This document shows positions 1-11,004 of a stretch of DNA of 64,000 bases, piece by piece. The stretch's first letter is position 1; each line of letters begins with the position of its first letter. The DNA is from Anisakis pegreffii (Eukaryota > Nematoda > Chromadorea > Rhabditida > Anisakidae), in the NCBI GenBank assembly GCA_035041965.1, contig JAPYMA010002525.1, forward strand, positions 1-64,000, given 5' to 3'. The position numbers were made by a program, and so were the translations under genes. The notes below the pieces were generated by a model, which saw only the letters and a list, made by a program, of their open reading frames with translations, was not told where the DNA came from and searched no databases.

Positions 1-299
1 GTATTATAATGTATATGTATAATTTATTATAATTTTATTTATGCCACAAATTTATTTATTCATTCATTTTGGATATTTATCATTGTTGCCAGCATTGTGA
101 ACTTTTTTATATGGGATGTGGTAGGGCGAAGGAGGGATGCGGCACGTGATGACCCGCTTAACTCTGGAGCCAGAGGTAGGGACTTGGACTGGCCCATCCC
201 ACCTAATTGAAAAATTTTTTTCATTTTGTGCACCCCATCATCCCCTCCAGTGTGGACTCTATTATGTGTTGGACTGTAGCATAGGTATGAGACTAGCAC

Positions 300-480
300 A
301 TTTGCTGATAGTTGACTTACCTTGACAGTAACTTGACTTGGTTTGACATTTGACTTAGCATTTAAAGTTTGAGATTGTCTGGCCTTGACTTAAACCTGGC
401 TTTCAGTTTCTTACGTAGTTTCCAATTGACATAGACATGAATTGACTAGGCTTTGACTGGACTTGATGGAATGTTAGTTC
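300..480. repeat. irregular cluster of TTGACT/TTGACA words
   Basis: Between about 308 and 475 the word TTGAC(T/A) recurs roughly ten times at irregular 8-40 bp spacing (for example gttgactt, cttgacag, acttgactt, tttgacatttgactt, ccttgactt, attgacat, aattgact, tttgactgg). It looks like a degenerate minisatellite or a composition-biased tract. No gene is visible here. Confidence 0.5.
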
Positions 481-624
481 AACCTGACTGTGAGGCATAT
501 TACCATGCGATATAGAAGATGTTTAGTTATATGCACAACATAACACAATAACTTAGTAAAGCCATGGCTGAGAAACAAGCTCTCGGAATTTATCGCTTCT
601 TACACATAGAGATATCACATGAGA

Positions 625-830
625 GAATACTTAGTTAGTTGCGGAAGGAGCTGTGACTAGTGTTGATAATAGCTGCACTGGCATATGATAACATGAAAAC
701 TGTCCTTCTAAAAATGAGTTTCACTAACGTAGGGTATGAATCGCCTTATGAAGGTAGCGGTAGGTCTGGAAAGTTCGCCTGGACCACTCACCTTGTAGAG
801 TCGAGTTGCTGTATGGGTGACTCGAAGACC
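625..830 (+). repeat. diverged partial copy of the 1.3-2.1 kb repeat
   Basis: This stretch aligns over most of its length with 1525-1712: both contain gtgttgataat, ctggcatat, tagggtatgaat, ccttatgaag, gcggtaggtctggaaagtt and cgcctggaccactca in the same order, with scattered substitutions and small indels. It is an older or partial copy of the same repeat unit. Confidence 0.75.
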
Positions 831-929
831 TTCTCCATTGTAGTGTTATTTAGTGACAGTTAGGCTGTGTTGAAATGATAGATTGCATGTAGCCAATGGT
901 CATTCTTAAAAAGCATATTTTGGTTGCGT

Positions 930-1250
930 GGGTGATCCCAGCCTGTCGAGCTGCCAACAAGAGGGGCTAGGTTTAAGTAAATGCGACAGGCGTTCCCCGC
1001 CTACAGGCAGTCTCGGCGAATCGGGGAGAAACAACTCAAAATATGCTAGCGATATTTACCCGAGTATCGCTAGCATTCATTCTTCGGAATATATTACGGG
1101 CGTTCCCGGCCCGGGAAAGGCGCCGATTTGACCGGGGATAGGGCTTGCGCGTAACTTGGCTTGAGTAGTGTCTTCGGGCATTTGCTCAGGTAACGGGGGT
1201 TCCCGGACCCACCGTGCGCTCTTTCCCTTAACAGGGGGGAATTGTCATTG
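930..1250. other. GC-rich island of unknown nature
   Basis: Roughly 320 bp clearly richer in G and C than the surrounding sequence, including cccggcccgggaaaggcgcc near 1105 and several short self-complementary words (tgctagcgatattt / cgagtatcgctagca near 1042-1075). A 67-codon frame is open but has no recognisable domain. It lies between two copies of the same repeat family, so it may be interior sequence of a larger mobile element. Confidence 0.45.
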
Positions 1251-1323
1251 GGTTGACCATTGGCTGCAAACATGAAGTCATTTCACTCAGTTTAAATGTT
1301 ACTGAATGCATTATAAGGGGAAT

Positions 1324-2075
1324 TCTCTCAGGTGTTTGTGGTTACTCGCCGAAGCTTATCTATTAGCTAGTGTCATGATGGCATTCATACAATTCTCTGA
1401 TGATATCCTCATGTCCCTTGCCAGTGTAGTTATCATTCATCACTTGTGTTACTGAGATACTAGATAACCTCATCGATCCACTCGAATGGTCTAAAGTTAT
1501 CGTATTGAAAATATCTTATGAGTTAGTTTCTGGGAGAGCTATCATGAGGTGTTGATAATGACTGTACTGGCATATCAAATGAAGAAAATATTCCTTAAAA
1601 ATTGAGCTTCACTAAGTAGGGTATGAATAGCCTTATGAAGTTAGCGGTAGGTCTGGAAAGTTCGCCTGGACCACTCATCCTGTAGAGTCGAGTCGCTGAC
1701 TGGTGACTCGAAGTCTCAGGTGTTTGTGGTTACTCGCCGAAGCTTATCTATTAGCTAGTGTCATGATGGCATTCATACAATTCTCTGATGATATCCTCAT
1801 GTCCCTTGCCAGTGTAGTTATCATTCATCACTTGTGTTACTGAGATACTAGATAACCTCATCGATCCACTCGAATGGTCTAAAGTTATCGTATTGAAAAT
1901 ATCTTATGAGTTAGTTTCTGGGAGAGCTATCATCAGGTGTTGATAATGACTGTACTGGCATATCAAATGAAGAAAATATTCCCTAAAAATTGAGCTCACT
2001 AAGTAGGGTATGAATAGCCATCATGACACTAGCTAATAGATAAGCTTCGGCGAGTAACCACAAACACCTGAGAGA
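1324..2075. mobile_element. 752-bp palindromic repeat with 59-bp perfect terminal inverted repeats
   Basis: The left arm 1324-1382 (beginning TCTCTCAGGTGTTTGTGG) is an exact reverse complement of 2017-2075. Inside are two direct copies of about 306 bp: 1324-1632 and 1712-2019, differing by only a few bases including one single-base deletion. Copy one continues into a module (1633-1711) that is also found in the diverged copy upstream. No transposase frame is present, so this is best read as a non-autonomous foldback/MITE-like element or a nested insertion product. No clear target-site duplication is visible. Confidence 0.8.
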
Positions 2076-4004
2076 TTTCTACTCATAACACATAACAGCT
2101 AGCAATACAATTGTAAATTGATTTTCTGAAGATGTTGGATAAGTTCATATTGTTCGTTTGAAATATTAGGAACATGGATTTTATTTTTCAGAATATCTAT
2201 GCATTTCAGTTGTTGAGGTATTTCTTATCTGGCACAGTTATTGCATTAGTTTGTAAGGTTCTCAATATGCAAAATATTCATATGCCAGTTAAATGCATTC
2301 TACATTAACAGTTCTACATTAACACTAACATTAACAATCGAATTCATTCGTTAACACAATCGCTGTTTCATTGTCAGTTACTGCTGGTGATAATAAATGC
2401 TTGAAATGCGCATTTCCATTTGGAATCGTGACATTCTCCTCGGCCACTGTTAGTGCTGTTATAGTTGCTATTATTTCATGTTTTGTTTGATTCTCCAGCT
2501 AGTGAAATAAGTTTGCAAGTGCTTATTTGAAAGAACCACGTTCATCTTCATATCAGACCGGAGTCATGAATTTCACATTGACGATGCATATTTTCACATT
2601 CATCTGCTTTATTAAACCCTCACAATTCAATGCAATCTGTCAATTCTAATCGTTCATCGTTGTCATATTCACACGATATCCAGCATCGTATTGGCTACGA
2701 AGTCTGCAAAAATCGATCATCACATTACATCACTTTTGACTGCTCGAAACCTATCGATCGCTATTAGTTTATTATTTTAACGAGGCTTATCGAATTGCAA
2801 AATTTGCATAGCCCTGCAAAATCATGTTGAAAGTATATGTGATATAATAGAACCGCTCCGCCGCTTAAGCTCATTGTGTGAGAGGACATTGAGAATTTTC
2901 ACTCGTCAGTTATAGGCTATCACACCAAGCAAGCATGGAACAATGAGTTTTTATGTTAACATAGAACAATGCCGATGCTAGAGGGCAGCATAGGCTTGTG
3001 AACGCAATATCCAGATTATTGGGGCAGAAAATGAATGGGGATGGCGTTTATGTCATGTATGCAAGATGTAGGCAGGCAGTATTTCATGTGTTCAATAGAT
3101 CGTGTTTGATACGTAAACGTTTGACGTTTGCTGTGTGCATGTGCACAGCTGAAACGTATTCGCATGACTCACAGCAATTTGTCGTCGACTGCCGGTTGTT
3201 ATGTCCGACTATACACCTGTCGATTTTCATTCTCTGCGGTACCTGCTCTTCGCTTATCATTAAGGTCCTAGATGAACCTTTATTCACTTAAACAATTGTC
3301 TCGACGAATTAGAACGAATATATGCAATCCGCTATCAAGAAATATCAAGATCACCGGGTTTTTTTTTGTTGAAATTTGTCCCATAGAAGCAGTGATATTG
3401 GACGGCTTCAAAGACTATCCGTTCTGTTCGGATTAATTCATTTCAATCGGCTATTTCATGATCGCGTGCTCAGAGGTGACGGGATTTTTCTGTGGGTTGT
3501 AGAAATGCAAAACTATCCGCACAAGTCGAGCAACATTGAGTTATTGCTTTCCCTGAAGCGTTTGATATTTTGGATCTTCTTTGAGGAATGAATGTGTGAT
3601 CTGAAGTAATAAAGAGATAAATGTTTTGTCTGATGTGAATCCCTGAAGAAGAGGACGCGTCTCATCTTATCGCATATCGTTTTATCAATCAATGAAATGA
3701 TGGATTGAAAAAAGGCATTTGCCTTGTCAAGACTAATCGATATTCCCTGTGATAGAGCGACTATTTGATTGTAAACAATTCCGATTATTACCTTGATCAT
3801 TGTTATTACTATTGCAGTCAACTTATCATTATCATTATTGATATTCTAGGTATCTTTATAATATTCATAATATTACTACGTATTAATTATATTGTTTATT
3901 TATGACATTGATTGGTTTACGCAGGTTGATAATCGATCAGTGAAACAATTTTCTGAAGCAATCTTAAACAACTCATCAGCAGTTAAGGAGTATAACTTGA
4001 AAGA

Positions 4005-7000
4005 ATGGCCACAATTCCGTTGATGCTCGATCAGGATGTCGAGTTGGGTGAATTGCCGAGTTATGATGAAGCCACGAAACGACAGAATGCAACAGGTGAA
4101 GCACCGTCGAAACAATCCCGTCACAACAATATTCGTGATGCTTTCTTCCGTGAGCAATTCGCTAAAGATGCCACTATGGCTGGAGCTGTGGCTTATGCGA
4201 GCATATCAATCCGATTGGGTGAGCAGCTCCTCGCGAATTCATACGCATTTATTCATTCACAGTTTCTAGCGTAAGATTCTAACGCTATGGTAAACTGCAA
4301 TGGCTTCTCCACAGAAAACTCTAGCATATCTTATGTTCCGTAGGTTGATCTTTTATTAAAATATTGATGATCAACACTGTTAGAATATCAGCTGATATGA
4401 TGCCTAATTTCGGCCCATTATCATCAAGTCAATGCCATAATCATGATTCGAATTCAAGTTTGCAAAACCACGACAGAGTGTTTGAAAAGTTTGCTGTGGT
4501 TGGATCAAAGTAGTGCACATTTGAGTGGGAAATTTCAGGATTCTTACGGAAAGTGTTGGGTATTCTATCGTTCCAGCTCCTTCTAACAACACTTTTCTGC
4601 GTTGCTTTCTACGTAACGCCACATGTCCGCCTATTTCTAATGGAACAGTGAGTTATTAATTCTATTGTTCGTAATCAGAATTCAGTCATGTTTTTGATTC
4701 TGTGCAGCAGAAAATGAACTGCTTTGTCGATCGATCCATTGAATACTGATCGATTAATTCAATATTTTTATCAACATTCACTTCGCATTGATTAAGTGAG
4801 ATTAATAGATTCACATGAGGTGAACATTCACAATGTTATCAAACTTATGCGTACCATTCAAGGATTTCATTTTGAAGTTTTTATTTTTAGGTCGTATCAG
4901 CAGTTTACTAAACTTGATTGCAGTGAGCAGGAAGAGTAGATTTTCAGAAAGACGTGGAAAGACGAGATAATGTGAGAAGATAAAACTGTTCTTGAAACCT
5001 CAAAGTTTGCTTCAGCCTATGGTGAATTCTCAAATCCTTAGAAGAAAATTCTCTGAGGATGTCATTCAGAAATTGGATAGTGAGATGTGTTTCTCTACGA
5101 TGATAAATCAGCAATTGAGCCAGCGTATGAGAACACTGTCGAGATATCATCAGCATCTTGTTGCTGGTTTTGAATTTGTTTACTCGACGACGCGTCCTCA
5201 TTATTCGTAAACAAGTAGTCGTCGACAATCGTTGCAAACTGATCGGCCGTCAGATGTCCATTCGACGATATATCCACTTCGTTGAATATCAAATCAGCTA
5301 GTTCCTCATCGAATCCACCAATCTCTTTAGCGATATACTGAATTCGATTCGACAGTAGATGCAAATTTGGATTTTTCGCTTTACATCAGAACTATCGATT
5401 CATGGATTATTCAGCTCTCATGTGCGAATCACTTACAAAGCAGTGAGATGAGTTCATGAAAATCTAAACTGTTCGGATTCCAGGACGTCGTTCGCTTTCA
5501 TTTCTTAGTTAGTGATTCTCAACAACGAATTGTTCCCTGTGATTGAGCCCTGTGGAATACTCACTTGTTATGGGGAAGTTTCTATCTATAGAGTGTTCAT
5601 ATCAAGTAATGAATCTATTTGTTTCATTTGGATGGCCTCAATTTGATCTAAAAATAATCATTTAAGATCAAATATGAATTCCGATCAGCTCTGTGCTCGA
5701 TTAAGCTCATCACCTTGAATTCACTTCCGGTTATGATGCCGTTTCCGTCTTGATCGAATACCTCGAAACACTGACGAACGATTTCTTCATTCGTTGACTT
5801 GACGAGTTTTTGTGATTTCTTCATGCACGTGCAGAATTCCGCAAAATCTATCTCACCGTTACCGTCCTCGTCAATCTGTACATTAAATCAATCAATTTCG
5901 ATTAGACAAGATAGCTGCTGCAGCAATTAAAAATTTTTGCTCATACTGTCGTTTTCATACGCTGATTTCTAGTACATTCCAATGAAGATGGAGGCTTTTT
6001 CTCTGATCTTTTGCTTCATTTCTAGGCATTCGCCGTGAAGAGTGACGACGATTTCAGATATGTGATGTGATACAAGCTGCATTTTCACAGTTCCGAAGTA
6101 GAATTCGCGAATTTTTATGGTGTTGTTGATTGGTAATTTGATCATCGTAAACAATCCAACAGTCAGTCAGTCCATTGAAGGGATGCAAAAGTAAATTCAC
6201 AGCAAACAAAAATTTTCCTCCTAACACGATGAAGTAGTAGTATGAGTGTAGCTATGATGCGGCATTATGGCATGAGCAATAGAAATTTGTATTGCACACT
6301 TCACGTATTAAATTGTCGATTTCTTGGTCGTTTGCCTGAAGACCGATTTTGATCATTGCCTTTTTCAGTTCCTCATTACCGATTGCACCCGAGCCATCCG
6401 TATCGAACATTTCGAATAATTGCTTAAATTCGTCAACTTCACTTTTCGTATATTCTCCCTCACCAGTTGGTAGAGCTGAAACAAATGAATCGTTTGAAAA
6501 GGACGACTTGATCTTGTAATATCATTTTTATGATCATTGATGCTGATATTTGAAAAGCTTTACTCGTAATGACACTATCAGATCGACTATTTGCTCATTC
6601 GTCTACGTGAAACTTGATATGCCTGAATGGTTGAATGGAATGTTACCCATGGGAATTGGTTACGGAAAGACTTTCGCAGTTAAATGATTGTCACAAACTA
6701 ACCAAAGTCCTTCAAGTGACTCATAGATGAGTCTTGAGTATCATTCCGGAGCAGTTTGTTTCGTTGCGTAGCAATCCATGAGTTTCTTCTCGAATTTATT
6801 GAGATGTTTGTCTAAAGAATGTGATCAACAACAGGAAATCTTCTTCATTTGTATTCTGTTTGAATTCTTATGGGATTAGTTCATTTAGTAACATCCGAAA
6901 GAAATGTTTTTATACACAAGATAAGGAACTGGCTAACCTTTTTTGCAGTCACTGCACTTCCTGCACGTTTGGTTACTGCTGGTAGTTGGCTGATATCTGC

Positions 7001-9747
7001 AACGCGCACGTTTTTTAAGCGTTCAGTCACTGAAATTGAAATTATTTCGGTTTGATTCAAAATTCCAAAAAGATTCCATTAAAATGAGAATATTACACCA
7101 TTTTACCTTATCGTCGTTTTAGAAAGTTTTGATCTATCGAAAATCTCAAACTGTTCTCCAGGAAGCAAGTATCTTCCTCTCAGAAAGCAACACCTGTATT
7201 ATGAACTGGCTGATGAACAGTGAATTTAGGAAATATCGAACAATCTAACTGCAAAATGAAAATTCCTTGCAGTGTCTGTTTTAAAAGAATATTTCGAGAG
7301 ATTATTATATCTTGAAGAATTTCTGACGTAATTGAAAAACTTCAAAAAACCAGAATGAAGTGTATTATTTACTGACATGATGGTCGCTTGACATTATGGC
7401 GATCGAAATCTTTTGCCGTATTCGGGAGCATTTTCGAAGAGAGAAGAAGCGATAGTCGTCTGCGAAGAGTGATTATTAAGTGTGTTTCGGATGACTATTT
7501 ATACTAGTAATATGTTTTCTGGTAAGATGCGGCCATTAGACTCCACTTCCGCTTTACATTAGCATTAACATTAACATTGAATACGTGAGTTCATTTCGTC
7601 TTCAGATCACACCTCTAATGGTTTTTCACCAGAAATAGATTGTTAGCATAACATATCCTGAATGTATTTGCATGATATAACGATAATCTTATCACACTGG
7701 AGTTCACATTCTATCAGGGTGATTTTAATGATAATGACAAAATATAAAACGAATGAGGATGTTCAACGCCTGCATATTTGCTAGCGAAAAACTTCAAGGA
7801 ACCAGAATGAAGCATATTATTGTGATTTCGTCAATGTTGATGATTCCGTCATCAAAAGCTGCATCAATATCTAAGAAAGTTGATACAGCGTGCATCCAGA
7901 CATCCTACGGTGTAGATTCGAATCCTGTCTGTTTGGTAAGGGTATTCCTTCGACGGCAACAAAACGAATGAGCGCCTGGCTTTCACTGGTGATCTTATTA
8001 TTATTTTGATCAAACAGGATTTTTCAGACCATGGATAGTGATGTTATCGTTGTTCGGCTCTTTGGGACTTCTACTTGCTGTATACGTGAACGCTCATACG
8101 GTACCGTTGAATTATATTCTGCTGCTCGCATGGACTATAACGCAATCAGTGGCGGTTGCTTTCATAGGTAATGCTATTGCTTCAAGTGTTGATTCAAGCA
8201 GGTTCAAGCAGAGTCGTCTTCAGAGCTGCATTGTCACTTAATACCTGGTGATGATCATGTAAAGAAATGTTTCATTCTCGAACATAATCAACACCTTGAA
8301 TGTATAAACTCGACTTTCAGTATCGTTTTACAATGTTGGCGCTGTGGTTGAGGCGGCTGGTCTTACGGCACTAGTCGTATTTGGTTTATTCGGATACACA
8401 TTGCAATCGAAACGTGATTTCCAAAAGCATTGGGCTTCATTGTTTTGCTTTTCAATGATTTTCATTACGGCTTCGTTCATACAGGTTTGTTTCAGTACTT
8501 CGTTGTTTTTATTATTCTCTTATCTCTTTCAACAACATTCACTAGTGAATGCGCATATAAAAGTTCAACATTTGAATGCATAACGACGATAAGTTATCTT
8601 GTAATCACTGAAAGAATAGCAAAATTTTGTGGATAATGAATGCCCTAAATGTTTTTCCATATTCTTCTGATTTGATCTGAGTGAATTTTGTGATATCAAA
8701 TGATCTAGACCAATGGTTCTAATAGGGGATGAAATCACCCATTTTCAGTAATTTGGAGGTGTCAAGGGATAATGAAGGGCGTCGAGAAATTAGAACTTCG
8801 TGCAGTTTTTATTTTAAGATAGAACGTCATTGTGATGGTATTTTTTAGCTCGGTTTAATAGGGTTTTCATTCTTTTCCGTGCTGTTTCAATCGCTCTCAT
8901 AGCTTTTATCACCAAAAGTGTTCTCTTCTGCTAATTTCTCATTCATTTCACGCAACAATTGAAGTCAAATTCTCATTCTATCAAACACACTCTATAATTG
9001 GTCACTTGATTGTCGAGCGTTGTCGAGCAATTCAATTCAATTGTTGTATTGTTGACTTCGATTGTCAGCACTCGTCAACGTAACCAGTAAATAGTATATG
9101 ATACAGAATGAGAAGTTGATTCGAACTGTGAAGTGAAATTGAGACGAAGTGAATGATAAAAACTCATCAATAGAACGATATTCGCATGTAATAGCTATGA
9201 GAGCGAATACAACACGTCTGAAAAGAATGAGAATCCATGCAAAACAGTTTGAAGTGAGCGTGTCGTAAACAATAGCTTTTCATGCAATCACAATCGATTG
9301 CAATAATGAGCAACACATGCAATCATAATCGACTGCAGTAATGAGGAAAACGCAACTTCTTGTATCAGGGGAGGTGAAGGGGGGGGTAACGGCGGCCTGT
9401 CAGATCATCAGAAAGTGTAATGGAGCACCCGAACTTGAGAACCACTGCTCTAGACGATCCAGTTTGATCATGTGATGTTTCTATTCAAATCGGTGTGACT
9501 CAATCAAGTTAAGAGCTCAGTTCAAGACGTTTTTATTCAGATATTCGTCCAATCAGAAGCATTCAATTTGGCGATGGCCATTGGAGGTGCGATACTGTTC
9601 TCGATTTATTTGATCTTCGATATCGATCGCATCATTCATCACAGTTCACCTGAGGATTACATCGAAGCTTGTGTATCGCTCTATTTGGATATCATTAATC
9701 TTTTCTTAAGAATTCTTCAAATTGTTGGCGAAATGAATCGTCAGTGA
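4005..9747 (+). CDS. TMBIM4: TMBIM4-like (lifeguard 4) BAX-inhibitor-1 family membrane protein, five exons
   Basis: Exons 4005-4218, 4539-4647, 8028-8167, 8321-8484 and 9541-9747 join in phase to 278 codons (277 aa plus stop). The N terminus is acidic and carries LPSYDEAT. Exon 2 gives GFLRKVLGILSFQLLLTT (TM1), and exon 3 gives the TM2-TM3 region with LFGSLGLLLAVYVNAHTVPL. Exon 4 gives YTLQSKRDFQKHWASLF. Exon 5 gives the family C-terminal signature SLYLDIINLFLRIL after a buried Asp pair (IFDIDRIIHH). These motifs match the TMBIM/BI-1 family, and TMBIM4 in particular. Family members are seven-TM proteins of Golgi/ER membranes that act as Ca2+ leak channels and dampen apoptosis (family knowledge). 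Intron 2 (3.4 kb) hosts an antisense EF-hand gene, and intron 4 carries a foldback hAT-like element. The C. elegans relative is believed to be xbx-6. Confidence 0.93.
5095..7029 (-). CDS. calmodulin-like EF-hand Ca2+-binding protein nested in intron 2 of TMBIM4 (5' end missing)
   Basis: On the minus strand exons 7029-6938, 6811-6703, 6475-6300, 5875-5714 and 5337-5095 (stop TAG at 5097-5095) join in phase to at least 259 residues. The first two exons encode a basic, Ser/Thr-rich N-terminal extension (TERLKNVRVADISQLP...). The body is calmodulin-like with four EF loops: FDTDGSGAIGNEE, IDEDGNGEIDFAE, FDQDGNGIITGSE and a degenerate VDISSNGHLTADQ, which lacks the loop-position-12 Glu. The tail is Gln/Asp/Ser-rich. 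I infer a neuronal- or muscle-type calmodulin-like sensor of the nematode cal family; the exact orthologue is not resolved. The exon at 7029 opens in phase 1 (x|TG), so an upstream exon with the start codon, probably between 7.03 and 8.0 kb, is not identified. Confidence 0.9.
8711..9447 (+). mobile_element. foldback hAT-like non-autonomous element, copy A
   Basis: 737 bp in intron 4 of TMBIM4. The ends are CAATGGTTCTAATAGG and, on the reverse strand, CAGTGGTTCTCAAGTTCGG. Flanking 8-mers atctagac (8703-8710) and ctctagac (9448-9455) match at 7 of 8 positions, a target-site duplication of the form nnnTAnnn. The interior shares long near-identity with copies B-F, for example cgctctcatagcttttatc and the aatagtatatgatacagaatgag segment. 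Confidence 0.88.
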
Positions 9748-11004
9748 AGCGTGTTTGCTTATTTAGTGATTGATTTGCTTGTATCTAGTTGAATGCTTCT
9801 TATCTTATTGAAAATATTCTATTTATCCCATAAAGTAATCTATTTAGAGTGACTCTGTATTAAGTCAATAAGTCATCAACACATGGTCTGTATTCTTTGG
9901 GTTGAAGGTCTGTCTATGTTCTGCCGGGGCTCTCTATGAAATAATGCAACCGAATGTTATTGGAGTTGTTTTAGTGACTCGTTTTTCATCTTATCTGGTC
10001 TTGTTCAGCTGATGAATGCAACCGAATGAGCTGAGCCCCTGAGTGCGGTTACATCATCAGTAAACTATCCGAAAAGTTTTCATTGTTCCGAGATGGACTA
10101 GCAATTTCGGATCGAACTGTAAGGTAGTCTTAATTCATGCAATTTGCTTGAACTGCCGCAAGTAGCGATTCGCTTGAACTGCTGCAAGTACGAGTACCTT
10201 CTTGTTTATATGAATTGTTTTTGTGTTCTCTTGCTTTCCGGTTTAATACTCACAACGGCAATGTCATTCCGTCATAACTTTTTCACGAGAGTTTGTCACG
10301 ATATGCGCAAATTGCTATCTATCATTATGATAAATTCGGTGATGAATGAATTGCTTGAACATTTTGAGAGTTTCTTCTGTGTTTTAATTAATTTATAAAT
10401 TATTTAATAAAGCTATCATTATTTGTTGAACAACAAGCATTGTTCCATTTTGACAATAAACAATTGCTGTGTATCCTTTAGTTGCTGTGTTTAGAAGCAC
10501 TTCTCATAGAACGATAACGGTGCAGCTTTAAATATTTCTATCTCTCATAGAGCAATACTGACAGATGACCGCCCGACCAACTTGAGTTGTTAAAGGAGAA
10601 GACTGGATATTGTTCCATTACATGAAATTTCCAGCCTTCCTAGAGCTTTCAAGGAAGTAATGCCACACAAGACAGTTTTAATTGTTAGAGTAATGTGTGC
10701 TGATAAAATAATGATAGCAATAGTTCCCAAGGGATGTAATATCGAGACACTGTATATCTTTGCAATTGAGAAATCTAGCAAACGTATCTTCCTTATATTT
10801 CCAAAAGCAGATGTTATCATCGATTCAAGTTTCGGGGAATCTATTGGGAGTAGTAGATGATTAAAGCTTCGGATGTTTTTTGTAATGAGATAAATGGAGA
10901 TTTGTCCTTTGAGATGGGGAAGGAGTCATTTAAAGAAATTCAATGATATATGCAGAATAAATCAACAAAGAAGCGCACAAAGATTGCGTTGAATTATTTT
11001 ATTT
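9748..11004. other. convergent intergenic space between TMBIM4 and the Cys-loop receptor gene
   Basis: Both neighbours end here (stop of TMBIM4 at 9747, stop of the receptor gene at 11005). The only item of note is an orphan open frame at about 10594-10860 on the + strand, listed separately. An AATAAA occurs near 10405, but far from the TMBIM4 stop; CATAAA near 9830 is a closer candidate poly(A) signal. Confidence 0.5.
10594..10860 (+). CDS. orphan ORF, possible gene remnant
   Basis: After a TAA at about 10591 the frame stays open for 88 codons to the TGA at 10858-10860. It encodes a protein-like sequence with an internal Met (10660), including MPHKTVLIVRVMCADKIMI, then KGCNIETLYIFAIEKSSK and a Ser/Gly-rich end. 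The composition looks more protein-like than most random frames here, but there is no domain that I recognise, no splice partner and no conserved start. The antisense frame is also open. It could be chance, a remnant of an inserted gene, or an exon of an unseen gene. Confidence 0.22.
   Translation, partial: RRRLDIVPLHEISSLPRAFKEVMPHKTVLIVRVMCADKIMIAIVPKGCNIETLYIFAIEKSSKRIFLIFPKADVIIDSSFGESIGSSR

Larger units (their letters stand above)
1..4004. other. intergenic region upstream of the TMBIM4-like gene
   Basis: No convincing coding exon was found in about 4 kb. The contents seen are the TTGACT-rich tract (about 300-480), a GC-richer island (about 930-1250), the 752-bp palindromic repeat (1324-2075) with a diverged relative at about 625-830, and otherwise AT-rich unique sequence. 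Short ORFs around 3.0-3.8 kb exist on both strands but lack splice partners or recognisable domains. The promoter of the downstream + strand gene should lie near the right end of this interval; no single element can be singled out by eye. Confidence 0.6.

Noticed and set aside
3084..3821. Several 60-100-codon frames on both strands
   Set aside because: Overlapping frames in AT-rich DNA with no shared junctions or recognisable motifs.
7753..7971. 72-codon + strand ORF and a GATTCGAATCC word resembling a tRNA B box near 7915
   Set aside because: The ORF sits in TMBIM4 intron 2 without splice partners. The flanks of the B-box-like word do not form a T stem, and no A box or acceptor stem is present.
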